Assembly (NCBI RefSeq): GCF_029076695.1
Contig: NZ_JARFIK010000001.1
Span: forward strand, 1 to 64,000
Reading direction: 5' to 3'
Origin: Adlercreutzia equolifaciens
GTDB taxonomy: Bacteria; Actinomycetota; Coriobacteriia; Coriobacteriales; Eggerthellaceae
Length of the DNA: 64,000 nucleotides
A program made the position numbers and the translations under genes. The notes below the pieces were generated by a model. The model had not been told where the DNA came from. It worked only from the letters and a program-made list of their open reading frames with translations, and did no database searches. Each line of letters starts with the position of its first letter. Position 1 is the first letter of the stretch. Positions 51,145 to 59,859 of the stretch are shown here, piece by piece.

Positions 51145-52053
51145 ATGTCGAGAACCGCCAGTCAGCGGCATTACTTGACGTGCGGCCAAATGGCCGCCGC
51201 CAACAGCATCACCGAGAAGGCCTTGCGTTTTTATCAGAAGAAAGGACTCCTCGAGCCCGAGTTCGTCGACGAGGAAACGGGGTTTCGCTACTACAGCATT
51301 CTCCAGTCGACCACCCTGGATCTCATAACCCAGCTGCGCACCATCGGCCTGTCGCTTGATGAAATCAAAGAGATCGAGGAGGCCGGCAGCATCGGAAGGC
51401 TGCACGAGGCGCTTTTGCAGCAGCAACAACGCCTTGCCGAGCAACGCCAAGCCCTCGACTTGTCCGAGCGCTTGGTGAACGACCTGCTTTCAGACTGCGA
51501 CGCGTACTTCGACACCCCGCTGTACGACCAGATTATCGTGGAGCGCCGCGGACCCCGCTACCGGCTGGAGTTCCCTCTTCCCCCTCTCGAGGAAATGGCC
51601 TGGCACCAGGAGGAGCTTTCAGGCAGCGACTTGTGGGAATGGGTGGTGCGTCACGTTAAGCAGACCATCATCGAGCGCGATTGGCCCCTCTCGCTTTTCC
51701 ATGACGTCGGCTTCATTGCCCCGCGTAGCGCCTTAGACGAAGAGGATCTGTGGTCACGCTGCGCCTTTGTCGAAGTGGACGAAAGCTACGGAGACTGCTT
51801 CGTTGAGGCCGTACCATTCCCCGAGGGGCTTCATTTGGTCATGTACGTCAATCATGGGTTCGGCACGGCCGGCGAAACCCTGGACCAGGATCGCTTCCAA
51901 CGTCTGCGCGACTACGCGGCGGCTAAAAACCTCGAGCTTTCCGCTGACCCCTATTGCGAAAGTCTCTGTCGCTTCGGACGCTTGTTCAATCAGACCAGCG
52001 AGACCATCAGCGCCTACTGTCTCCCCGTGCGCAAAAAGATGTCCTTAGAGTAG
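51145..52053 (+). CDS. MerR-family transcriptional regulator with effector domain
   Basis: 302 residues from ATG 51145 (GAGGAGGG 5 nt upstream). The winged helix reads LTCGQMAAANSITEKALRFYQKKGLLEPEFVDEETGFRYYS, then a coiled dimerisation helix (LLQQQQRLAEQRQALDLSERLVNDLL). The ~170-residue C-terminal domain resembles the BmrR/GyrI-type ligand-binding fold, which senses small molecules. Cys residues typical of metal sensors are not arranged in a metal site. Divergent from the tri-haem operon, which it may regulate. Confidence 0.88.
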   Translation: MSRTASQRHYLTCGQMAAANSITEKALRFYQKKGLLEPEFVDEETGFRYYSILQSTTLDLITQLRTIGLSLDEIKEIEEAGSIGRLHEALLQQQQRLAEQRQALDLSERLVNDLLSDCDAYFDTPLYDQIIVERRGPRYRLEFPLPPLEEMAWHQEELSGSDLWEWVVRHVKQTIIERDWPLSLFHDVGFIAPRSALDEEDLWSRCAFVEVDESYGDCFVEAVPFPEGLHLVMYVNHGFGTAGETLDQDRFQRLRDYAAAKNLELSADPYCESLCRFGRLFNQTSETISAYCLPVRKKMSLE

Positions 52054-52153
52054 GACGACCGTCAACAACGCTGCTTGCGAGCGCAAGGCGCATGAAGCAC
52101 CCTCGTACTTCGTGCACCCTTAAGGCAGCTGGCGTGTTTTAAGGAAAGCGGAC

Positions 52154-52642
52154 TTATGCCCGAATCACCAGGCACGTGGCATAGGCGGTAATGCCCTCTT
52201 CGCGACCTTCGAAGCCGAGCCACTCGGTGGTGGTGGCCTTCACGCCCACGTTCTCTACCGGCAGGCCCATGGCAGCGGCCAGGTTCTGGCGCATGGCCTC
52301 GCGATGGGGCGACAGCTTGGGCACCTGGGCGGCCACCACACTGTCCACGTCGATGATCTCGAACCCCTGGGCGCGCACATAATTGGCCACTTCCGCCAGC
52401 AGCTTCAGCGAGTCGGCGTCCTTGTAGGCCGGATCGGTGTCGGGAAAGAGCTTCCCAATGTCTCCCCCGCGCACCGCCCCCAGCAACGCATCGGAGATGG
52501 CATGGGCCAGCACATCGGCGTCCGAATGGCCGAGCAGACCCTGGGTGTGCGGAATATCCACGCCGCCCAGAATAAGCTTGCGACCTTCAGCGAAGGCATG
52601 CACGTCCATGCCAAGGCCGGTACGGAGGTTGCGAATATCCAT
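52154..52642 (-). CDS. ispF: 2-C-methyl-D-erythritol 2,4-cyclodiphosphate synthase
   Basis: 162-residue MEP-pathway enzyme. The zinc ligands and substrate loop are in GLGMDVHAFAEGRKLILGGVDIPHTQGLLGHSDADVLAHAISDALLGA, and KATTTEWLGFEGREEGI closes the active site. Normal length. Last gene of ispD-phosphatase-ispF, 23 nt after the phosphatase. Confidence 0.97.
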   Translation of the reverse strand: MDIRNLRTGLGMDVHAFAEGRKLILGGVDIPHTQGLLGHSDADVLAHAISDALLGAVRGGDIGKLFPDTDPAYKDADSLKLLAEVANYVRAQGFEIIDVDSVVAAQVPKLSPHREAMRQNLAAAMGLPVENVGVKATTTEWLGFEGREEGITAYATCLVIRA

Positions 52643-52665
52643 GGGAGAGATCCTTTCCGTGAAAT

Positions 52666-53688
52666 TTAGCGCACCAGCAAAGCAAGACGTTCTACCGCCT
52701 CGCCCGTCAAGTGCAGTCCTTCGGTCGTGTAGCGCTCGAACGACCCATACCGCGCATCGATCTCATCGAAATAAGCGCGCAGGTACGCCGGCCGCGCCTC
52801 GATGAAGCTCATAAGACAGGCGTGCTCCTGGGCGGTCATGCCCGAGCCCAAGCGTTCCGCCTCTTCGGCGATAAGGTCGCGGTGGTCCTCATTGACGCGC
52901 AGGTAGTCGGCCATGATGGCGTCCTCGTCGGCCCCGGCCACCCGCAGCAGCGTGGCGCACAAAACCCCCGTGCGATCCTTCCCGTTCACGCAGTGGATCA
53001 GCGCAGGACGGCCCTCGGCGGCCAATGATCGGAGGGCCTTGCCCAGTAGCGGCTGCTCGTCGACGTAACGGCGGTAATTGCGCAGCATGCGCTCCTCGGG
53101 GGCGCCGTACTTGCCGATAACGCCGGCCACTAGGCGCTTGTCGGCATCTTTGCGGCGATGCTCGGTAGCGGGCTCCAAGGCCACGGTTTTCATACCCACA
53201 ATGTAGGGCTCGGGATGAGCTGCCACTTCCGCCTGCGTGCGCAAGTCGTAAATGGTGCCGATACCCAGGGCCTGGGAAAGAAAGGAGGCCTCTTCGCCCG
53301 TAAGGCCCGTCAGCTCGCGGGAGCGGAAAATACGCGCCTCGGGAAACGAACCGCCCACCGGTCGGATGCGGGCAGCGCCAAACGCTCGGTCAAGGGGCAG
53401 CACCTCGAAGGCAAACCCCGCCACCAAGTTGGACGGCTCACCATCTTCCGTCACAGGCCGCACTTTCAGCAGATAACGCCCCGGCTGCTCGGGCGTATAG
53501 ACAAACTGCCAGTTCACACCTCGCGATTTATCGACGGCCGCCGTTGGGTAGGCCGTCCAGGACGCACCGTCGTCCAGAGAAAACTCCATGGCGCAGATAG
53601 CGCGGTCGAAATCGTCCACGTAGCCAGAGAACTCGATGGGACGCCCTGCGTAGTAGGGCGGTTTCGTGCGCGGAGCGACGGCAGCCAC
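52666..53688 (-). CDS. Tyrosine/phosphoinositide phosphatase with N-terminal beta-sandwich
   Basis: 340 residues from GTG 53688 (TAGGA 4-5 nt upstream, inside the end of ispD). Residues 10-100 are a beta-sandwich like the sulfite oxidase dimerisation module (CAMEFSLDDGASWTAYPTAAV... FVYTPEQPGRYLLKV). The C-terminal domain is a Y_phosphatase3-type enzyme with the CX5R loop HCVNGKDRTGVL and RSRELTGLT, YDLRTQAEV upstream. No signal peptide. The combination is odd, as is its place between two isoprenoid genes. Confidence 0.85.
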   Translation of the reverse strand: MAAVAPRTKPPYYAGRPIEFSGYVDDFDRAICAMEFSLDDGASWTAYPTAAVDKSRGVNWQFVYTPEQPGRYLLKVRPVTEDGEPSNLVAGFAFEVLPLDRAFGAARIRPVGGSFPEARIFRSRELTGLTGEEASFLSQALGIGTIYDLRTQAEVAAHPEPYIVGMKTVALEPATEHRRKDADKRLVAGVIGKYGAPEERMLRNYRRYVDEQPLLGKALRSLAAEGRPALIHCVNGKDRTGVLCATLLRVAGADEDAIMADYLRVNEDHRDLIAEEAERLGSGMTAQEHACLMSFIEARPAYLRAYFDEIDARYGSFERYTTEGLHLTGEAVERLALLVR

Positions 53689-53694
53689 GGCGTC

Positions 53695-54537
53695 CTACCG
53701 GTGCTCGGAGTTCAGCAGCATGGTGCGCACGGCGCTGGCCAGAAGCACGTAGTCCTCCGGCACCGTGAGCTTTATGTTGTCGCGCTTGCCCTCCACAATG
53801 AGCACCTTGCCGCCCAGCCGCTCGATCAGCGACGAGTCGTCGGTGCCCACGAAGCCATCGGACAGGGCCGAGGCATGGGCGCGGCGATAAATGCCCGCGC
53901 GAAACACCTGGGGCGTCTGGGCGTTCCAGAACACGCTGCGGTCGGGCGTGCCCACAATCACGCCGTCCTCCACCACCTTGAGGGTATCCACCGCCGGGTG
54001 GGCCACCACGGCGCCGTCGGCATCGAAGTTGCCCTTCACGGTATTGATGGTGTGGGCAATAAGATCGGGCGACACCAGCGGGCGAGCGCCGTCGTGCAGC
54101 ACCACGTACTCGTACTCGTCCCCTACCATTTCCAGGCCCGAGAACGCCGACTCCTGGCGAATGGAACCCGAAGGAGCCAGCACCACCGGCGTGACGAAGG
54201 GGAACGGATCGATGGCGCGCGACAGGTACTCGGTCATGCGCTCCTCGGGGCACACGATAACGATGAGCCCCACATCGCCCACGGCGTCGAAGGCCTCGGC
54301 CGACCAGGTGAGGATGGGCTTGCCGGCAATTTCCACCAGCTGCTTGCCGCCCTCCTTGCCAAAGCGCTCCCCGGTGCCGCCCGCCAGAATAATGGCCGCG
54401 GTCTGCGGGTTCTTGTCCACCTTGCCCTGCAGTTGCAGCAGCGGCGAGTCGAGCACGCTGAAGTCGAGGTCGTCCATGACGAAGGACGGCTCGCGCAGCA
54501 CCGAAGGCTCGAAAACAGGATCGATGATCTGGGGCAT
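53695..54537 (-). CDS. ispD: 2-C-methyl-D-erythritol 4-phosphate cytidylyltransferase
   Basis: 280-residue MEP-pathway enzyme that joins CTP and MEP. The CTP-binding signature is AAIILAGGTGERFGKEGGKQLVEIAGKPIL; VVLHDGARPLVSPDLI and FVGTDDSSLIERLGGKVLIVEG complete the active site. An N-terminal extension of ~45 residues precedes the nucleotidyltransferase core. The start has AGGGAGA upstream. Promoter-proximal gene of the operon. Confidence 0.96.
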   Translation of the reverse strand: MPQIIDPVFEPSVLREPSFVMDDLDFSVLDSPLLQLQGKVDKNPQTAAIILAGGTGERFGKEGGKQLVEIAGKPILTWSAEAFDAVGDVGLIVIVCPEERMTEYLSRAIDPFPFVTPVVLAPSGSIRQESAFSGLEMVGDEYEYVVLHDGARPLVSPDLIAHTINTVKGNFDADGAVVAHPAVDTLKVVEDGVIVGTPDRSVFWNAQTPQVFRAGIYRRAHASALSDGFVGTDDSSLIERLGGKVLIVEGKRDNIKLTVPEDYVLLASAVRTMLLNSEHR

Positions 54538-54635
54538 AGGGTCTCCCTGGGTAATGCGAAATAGAAACTGCCCTTAGTATAATGCACCGCTCCCCCGCAC
54601 GGGCGCATAGGCAGGCAGCAAGTCCGAAAGAAACA

Positions 54636-54661
54636 GCCCTCCGCCGGGGAAAGCGGAGGGC
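54636..54661 (-). terminator. Terminator of the second cytochrome/Moco operon
   Basis: GCCCTCCGC (54636-54644) pairs with GCGGAGGGC (54653-54661). On the minus strand it is followed by TGTTTCTTTC. Confidence 0.7.
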
Positions 54662-54704
54662 CGAGGAGGGGGGGTGTCGACTGCTTTTCGTCGCTCGGTT
54701 TTGC

Positions 54705-55520
54705 TTAGGCTACTTCCCCACCAAGCAAAACGCCGACATTCGGGAGATTCTGGTAGGCCTCGCGCGCCTCGTCGCTTGACGGAGCCGGCGGGGGCGTCTG
54801 GCGCTCCTCCAGCGTGATGCTCACGACGTCGCGGGCAAAATAGTTCGCCGAGGTGGCACCGAGCCACAACTGGTTCGCTCCCCCGATAACTTCCGAGATG
54901 GGGGCGCCGTTGATGTCGAACACCAGGGGGCAGTAGCGTTCGGTTACGTACCAGAGCGGCAAGGCAACCTGATAGCCATCGGCCGAGGTGAACACGATGG
55001 TGTTTGCCTCGGGGGCCACCTGGGCCTCTTCCAAAATGACCGCCATGGGCAAGCCCGTGACCTCCGCATTGCCGGCGTCACGACCATCGGCCGGATTCCC
55101 CATGCAGGAGCAGGCCATGGTCATCTTCTTGACCGCATCCGACGAAGCCATATCCTCAAACGTCATCACCTGAGGATTCTCGACCTTGCCGGTAATGGCA
55201 ATCTCCCAGTCGCCCGCAAGAGCGGAATCGTCCTCGGCAACTTTGGCATGGCTGCCGCAAAGGAACTGGGCGGCCTTCGCCATGTTGGCAAAGGTATCGT
55301 TGGGCGAAAGCTCGTTCTGCACGAAGGAAAAAGCACCGGGAACGGTTTCAAGGGTGACAATATCGGTCTTGTAATACGTCGCATCATGGGCTTCAGCCAC
55401 AGTGGGCGCCGCCACGCCATCGTCGCCGGGCATAGCAGCCACGGCAATACCGCTTGCCATACCGCTCAAGGCCAGCGCCGAGGTGGTGCCCAGAAGAATC
55501 GTCTTCTTAAGTGTGCTCAT
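54705..55520 (-). CDS. Secreted sulfite-oxidase-like (Oxidored_molyb) protein
   Basis: 271 residues from ATG 55520 (GAGAGG upstream), with a Sec signal MSTLKKTILLGTTSALALSGMASG. It is a close paralogue of the protein at 48515 and shares the Cys region ACSCMGNPADG, NAEVTGLPM, NTIVFTSADGYQVALPLWYVTERYCPLVF and the terminal GGANQLWLGATSANYFARDVVSITLEERQTP. Again no dimerisation domain and no twin-arginine motif. It follows the second tri-haem gene by 72 nt. Confidence 0.78.
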   Translation of the reverse strand: MSTLKKTILLGTTSALALSGMASGIAVAAMPGDDGVAAPTVAEAHDATYYKTDIVTLETVPGAFSFVQNELSPNDTFANMAKAAQFLCGSHAKVAEDDSALAGDWEIAITGKVENPQVMTFEDMASSDAVKKMTMACSCMGNPADGRDAGNAEVTGLPMAVILEEAQVAPEANTIVFTSADGYQVALPLWYVTERYCPLVFDINGAPISEVIGGANQLWLGATSANYFARDVVSITLEERQTPPPAPSSDEAREAYQNLPNVGVLLGGEVA

Positions 55521-55592
55521 ATTTGCACCTCTCTTTCTGAGAGCGGCCGGCGCCATGGCTGCGCCGACCGCGGCACAAGGGACGGGTCGACG

Positions 55593-57170
55593 CTATTTGG
55601 CGACAACCATAACTTGATCAGGGGTAAAGGACTTGCCGCCTGCAGCGGTCTCACCGCGCACCTGCAGCACATAGGCACCCGGCTCTTCGGGGGTGAAGGC
55701 GAAGTTCCACCACACCCAGCAACGGGCATTCGTGTCCGGGGTCTCGCAGCGCGTCCACGTCTCGCCGCCATCGGCAGAGAACTCCAGGGCGCTCACGTTG
55801 TAGTTCAGACCTTCCGCAAAGCCTTCGAACGTAAACGGCTCGCCGGCTTTGATGACCTGACCCTCGTGGATATTGCAGAACGCAACGTTGGGCTTCAGAC
55901 GACCGACGGGATCGGCCTCATTGGCCCAGCGGGACGGCACAGCAGCCTCTTCCTCGGGCAGCGTCTCGAAGACGATGTCGGAAATGGAACGGCGGGACAG
56001 CGATGCCTTATGGTCGGGCATCCAGATACGGATCGGATAACCGTCGATGCGGGTGAGGGGCTTTCCGTTTACCTGGTAGACCAGCCACGTCTGATCGATG
56101 ACTTCGTCGTTGTAGGGCTGCGGGTCGGAACCGTCAGAGGAAGCCGGCGTAAAGGCATTGACGCCCTCATGGACACCGGCGCGGTCGATGATCCAGCGCA
56201 GCGGAACACCGGTAACCTCTACCTGAGCCAGCAGCTCACCGGAGGGAATGTTCTCGAAGCACTGCATGGCGCTCACGAAGGTCTCCGAGGGGCCCTCGTC
56301 GATGATCTCCTGCACGGAAATGCTGAAGGGATTGTCCACATCGCCGGAAACATTGATCATCCACTCACTGTAGTCCTGGTCAGTGAAGACCTTCTCGGGA
56401 CCAACCGTGTAGTCGTCGGGACCGCCGCCCCAGGGATAGGTAAAGCCCACGCTATCGCCCTGGATGTGGTCCTGGTTGAAGCTGAAATCACCCTGTACGT
56501 TCTCAACCTTGTTGATGCCCGTCAAGATGTTGTACTTCTCCACGTCCCACACCTTAAGCTGACCATCGGCGCCGGACGTATGACAACTCATGCAGTCGCC
56601 CTCGAAGTTCACCCGGTTGTGAATGCCATGGACCATCTGACCGAAGGCGCCATCGTAGGCGTTCTGACCGCCCGCATCGGGATTGTCGTGGCACGCGATG
56701 CAGTCCTTCACATCGACCACGGTGCCCAAACCGTTGTTGAGCTTCCAGTGCGGGTAGGACATGTGATTATCCACAACGTCGGCCAAGCCGTTCTCGTGGC
56801 ACGATTCGCATCCGCGGTTGTCGGCATCGAGATACAGGGTGTTGTAGGCCGACTTCGCACCCCAATAATAGACATCGTCGGCAGAGTCTGGCGTACGCTG
56901 AATCTGCGTGCCGTCCTCAAGGGTGCGCACCTCGGGCGCCCAGTTTTCCGCCTGAGCCGCCAGCTCGTCGTACATCGTCGGAATATTCTCGTTGGTCACC
57001 GACAGGATGTTGTACGGTTTGGTCTGCAGATCAACCTGCGCGGCGGTATCAGTCGACGACCCCTCGCTGTCGCCCGATGCGGCGGGAGGCGCCGCTTGGG
57101 GCGCACAGGCCGCCAACGTCAGCACCAAGGCGCCGCAGGCAACGGTTATCCCGAGCATCTGCTTTCTCAT
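55593..57170 (-). CDS. Tri-haem c-type lipoprotein fused to a sulfite-oxidase-like domain
   Basis: 525 residues from ATG 57170 (GAGAGGG upstream). Signal MRKQMLGITVACGALVLTLAAC with lipobox. Three CXXCH haem motifs follow: CESCH, CIACH and CMSCH. The sulfite-oxidase-like domain starts around WMINVSGDVDNPFSISVQE, with its putative Mo-ligand Cys in AMQCFENIP and VTGVPLRWIIDRAG, YQVNGKPLTRIDGYPIRIW. The dimerisation module is VSALEFSADGGETWTRCETP... FTPEEPGAYVLQVRG. Same domain order as the gene at 49340 but clearly diverged, so the duplication is old. Confidence 0.85.
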   Translation of the reverse strand: MRKQMLGITVACGALVLTLAACAPQAAPPAASGDSEGSSTDTAAQVDLQTKPYNILSVTNENIPTMYDELAAQAENWAPEVRTLEDGTQIQRTPDSADDVYYWGAKSAYNTLYLDADNRGCESCHENGLADVVDNHMSYPHWKLNNGLGTVVDVKDCIACHDNPDAGGQNAYDGAFGQMVHGIHNRVNFEGDCMSCHTSGADGQLKVWDVEKYNILTGINKVENVQGDFSFNQDHIQGDSVGFTYPWGGGPDDYTVGPEKVFTDQDYSEWMINVSGDVDNPFSISVQEIIDEGPSETFVSAMQCFENIPSGELLAQVEVTGVPLRWIIDRAGVHEGVNAFTPASSDGSDPQPYNDEVIDQTWLVYQVNGKPLTRIDGYPIRIWMPDHKASLSRRSISDIVFETLPEEEAAVPSRWANEADPVGRLKPNVAFCNIHEGQVIKAGEPFTFEGFAEGLNYNVSALEFSADGGETWTRCETPDTNARCWVWWNFAFTPEEPGAYVLQVRGETAAGGKSFTPDQVMVVAK

Positions 57171-57238
57171 AAGCCCTCTCCTCTCCTTTCTTCGATCACT
57201 TCTCGTGATCCTTGTCACGCCTGCTTGCCAATCAGGCC

Positions 57239-57266
57239 TTTATAGGCACTTTATGCGGTGCCCCAA
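57239..57266 (-). promoter_or_regulatory. Possible promoter of the second cytochrome operon
   Basis: Minus-strand TTGGGG (57261-57266), 16-bp spacer, TATAAA (57239-57244), about 70 nt upstream of the start. The 310-bp gap to the LysR stop at 57481 otherwise contains the dyads GATCAC/GTGATC (57196-57212) and two AACGTT boxes near 57390-57410. Confidence 0.4.
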
Positions 57267-57480
57267 GGAGAGGAGCAAGTTACAGATCCAACAGGTTATT
57301 TCCCTTATTGACATGGGGTTACACCGTTTTTTCCGATCCGCGCCCAACGACGTCTAAAAGTCAAGCGATCTGCCATGCAAAGAACGTTGGCAACAACGTT
57401 TTTCGAGCTGCCCTTAGGACAGGTCGAAATCCTCTGCAAAAAGCCAATGACGATCAGTGCCTGGAAAAGGGCGAGTTCAA

Positions 57481-58347
57481 TCACCCCTCCGCTGCGTCGG
57501 AACGAGCATGAAGGGCGAGGTACTGGGCAATTTCCGTAGCAAGATCGTCGGTGTGCACGCACCACAGCTGAAGCTGAGAGCCCGCGCCGCGCACCGGCAC
57601 CGCGCGCTCCCCGGGAAGAAGGTTGTCGAAGGACATGGTCATATTGCTCATGAAACGGGGCAACTCCGAGCTGCGGGCCAGACCCAAGAGCGTCGCCCTG
57701 TCTTCTTGGACGAGCAAGCGAAGGTTCGGCGCCTCCCGACGCACCATGTCGAGCCAGTCTCCCACATGATCTTGGATCAGGAAACTTTGGCTTCCCAGCT
57801 CTTCAAGCGTCACCTCTTCGGCATCGTGCAAAGGATGCGAAGCGGGAAAGACCGCGAACAGCTGCTCCACCACCCATTTGTAGCACGTCAGATTCCCTCC
57901 TTGCAGGGGCTCTGCCATAAAGGCCACCTGCAAGTCCCCCGCTTCGATGCCCTTCTTGAGAAGCGTCGTGGGTACGATGGTCGACGAGAAGATGATCTCG
58001 GGAAACTCGTTGGCAAGCACCGGCAGCATGCCCCACAACGCCGGCGGTGTGCAGGCACCCACCGCGGTGACCGCGCAAGAGCTTCCTTCGGCGCGCAAGC
58101 GGCTTTCCATGTCAGCTGTGCGCTTGAGGATATCGCGCGCCATGTCCGCAGCACGCCACCCTGTCTCCGTAAGATGAAAATCGTTCTTGCGCGAACGGTC
58201 GAACAGCTGCACCCCCAAGTCGTCTTCCATGCGCTTGAGCGACCGGCTCAAGGCCGGCTGCGTCAGGTAAAGCCGTTCCGCGGCCTCGGTTATGGTGCCG
58301 CATTCGGCAACGGCCACAAGCCGCTGCATCTGAGACGTCTCCAGCAT
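57481..58347 (-). CDS. LysR-family transcriptional regulator
   Basis: 288 residues from ATG 58347 (GGGAGGGG 6 nt upstream). The helix-turn-helix is QMQRLVAVAECGTITEAAERLYLTQPALSRSLKRMEDDLGVQLFDR, then an effector domain of usual length. It is divergent from the Tat flavodoxin-fold protein at 58673 and probably regulates it; the cytochrome operon downstream could also be a target. Confidence 0.92.
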   Translation of the reverse strand: MLETSQMQRLVAVAECGTITEAAERLYLTQPALSRSLKRMEDDLGVQLFDRSRKNDFHLTETGWRAADMARDILKRTADMESRLRAEGSSCAVTAVGACTPPALWGMLPVLANEFPEIIFSSTIVPTTLLKKGIEAGDLQVAFMAEPLQGGNLTCYKWVVEQLFAVFPASHPLHDAEEVTLEELGSQSFLIQDHVGDWLDMVRREAPNLRLLVQEDRATLLGLARSSELPRFMSNMTMSFDNLLPGERAVPVRGAGSQLQLWCVHTDDLATEIAQYLALHARSDAAEG

Positions 58348-58672
58348 AAGAATCCCCTCCCATGAGATGCCGCGCTGAATAATGCCCTGCTTGGACAACG
58401 TCACCATAGGCTCTCCCCTTACGGCAACTTCAAGCTACAAATTGAGGCCGTCTCGCCTTAAGAGCAGTTTTCTGCCTGGCCAGACCGAAGGGAAGCCGAC
58501 AACGCAAAGCCGCTGACGGCGCACTATGCAGCGCAGTCATAACGCAATGATTTCTCGGCATTGTACAGGGATCTTTCCTGCGCTTTACCATGAGCCGCAT
58601 CGAGTCAGGAGGGCTCGAGTCGGCAGGCGCAGGGGAATGCGCCACACCGATACTTTCAGGAAGGAGACCTTC

Positions 58673-59611
58673 ATGGAAACTGAAAACGAGATTAGTCGTC
58701 GCGATATGCTGAAGGGCGCCGCTATGACGGCCGCCGCCCTTGGTGTTGCTAGCCTGGCCGCCGGTTGCGCTCCGCAGCCCGCCGCCGAAAGCTCCAGCAA
58801 GGCCGCCAGCTCGGGCGCTGCGGCTGCCTCGACGAGCATGGCCTCGACCCAGGGCACTTCGACCCAGGCCGAATCCGCCGGCGGCCATGGCTTCACCCGC
58901 AACGACGGCGAGGGCTTCAACGCCAAGTGGGGTGACACCACCATCGAGGACTACAGCGGCCAGAATTTCGAGGACGTGCTGGACGGCTGGTTCAACTACG
59001 ACTGGAACTACACCCGTGACTTCGCCGAGCCCCTTGAGCGTCATCACGTCACCGTGCTGGTGTCTTCGGCCACCGTTGGCGGCAACGGCGACACCCTGGC
59101 CCAGACCGTTGTCGACGAAATTGGCGACCAGGCCGACGTCGAGGTGGTGTACCTGCGCAACCTGCTGATCAACCCCGTTATGCAGATTGGCAGCGAACCG
59201 CCCGTCAGCTCCACCACCACCCCCATTGACGGCATGGACGTGGTGATCCAGGCTCTGCATCGCGCCGACACCGTTATTGCCATCGCCCCGACCTACTTCA
59301 ACAACGTGCATGGCCGCCTCATGGACACCATCACCCGTACGTGGATGCCCTGCTGGCGCAACGACAGCTACGAGTACGGCCCCGTCAAGCGCACGGGCGT
59401 CATGCTCACCTGCACCGGCTGCCCGGCCGACTACCTGAAGACGGTGACCCGTGCCTTCTTCACTATGGCCGACCTGTCCATCATCTCGCCGGAGTATCGC
59501 ACCGAGGTCTTCAATGGCTGCGGCACCCCGGATACGGTTGCCAGCACCGAGGAGTACCTGGAGACGGCACGCTCTCTGGCTCGCTGGGCCATCCGCGCCG
59601 ACGAGGAGTAA
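58673..59611 (+). CDS. Tat-exported flavodoxin-fold NAD(P)H oxidoreductase-like lipoprotein
   Basis: 312 residues from ATG 58673 (AAGGAG 7 nt upstream). Signal EISRRDMLKGAAMTAAALGVASLAAGC has a twin-arginine motif and lipobox, followed by a Ser/Ala/Thr-rich linker. From about residue 120 comes a flavodoxin-like fold (HHVTVLVSSATVGGNGDTLAQTVVDEI; ADTVIAIAPTYFNNVHGRLMDTITRTW) related to NADPH-dependent FMN reductases. The sequence VMLTCTGCPADYLKTVTRAFFT and CWRNDSYEYGPV hold cysteines not usual in flavodoxins. Divergent from LysR. Confidence 0.82.
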   Translation: METENEISRRDMLKGAAMTAAALGVASLAAGCAPQPAAESSSKAASSGAAAASTSMASTQGTSTQAESAGGHGFTRNDGEGFNAKWGDTTIEDYSGQNFEDVLDGWFNYDWNYTRDFAEPLERHHVTVLVSSATVGGNGDTLAQTVVDEIGDQADVEVVYLRNLLINPVMQIGSEPPVSSTTTPIDGMDVVIQALHRADTVIAIAPTYFNNVHGRLMDTITRTWMPCWRNDSYEYGPVKRTGVMLTCTGCPADYLKTVTRAFFTMADLSIISPEYRTEVFNGCGTPDTVASTEEYLETARSLARWAIRADEE

Positions 59612-59692
59612 CACTTCGCAGCACAAGCTTGTGCCACCCTCATAGACACGCCATCGGGCTCCCTTCCTCCCCCTTCGCCCGACAGCGCTAGA

Positions 59693-59729
59693 AGCGAGGC
59701 GCCCCTGCCATGCGGGGCGCCTCGCTTTG
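59693..59729 (+). terminator. Terminator of the Tat flavodoxin-fold gene
   Basis: A 13-bp stem (59693-59705 with 59714-59726) with an 8-nt loop, then TTGC. Confidence 0.75.
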
Positions 59730-59788
59730 CGATAGGGACGAAAGTAACCATGCATCAAATCTGCTTCTTTTGACACTGCAAGCAGAAA

Positions 59789-59820
59789 AAAAGCGAGCGC
59801 CCCGGAGGACGCTCGCTTTT
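59789..59820 (-). terminator. Terminator of clpC
   Basis: An 11-bp stem AAAAGCGAGCG (59789-59799) / CGCTCGCTTTT (59810-59820), followed on the minus strand by seven T. It can also act on plus-strand transcripts. Confidence 0.9.
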
Positions 59821-59859
59821 AATTAAAGCAGCCTGCGATTAAAGCGCTCTGCTTGACAC

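Noticed and set aside
53158-54564. Long plus-strand open frame opposite ispD and the phosphatase
   Set aside because: The composition is that of an antisense shadow, with no domain and no ribosome site; both minus-strand genes are well supported.
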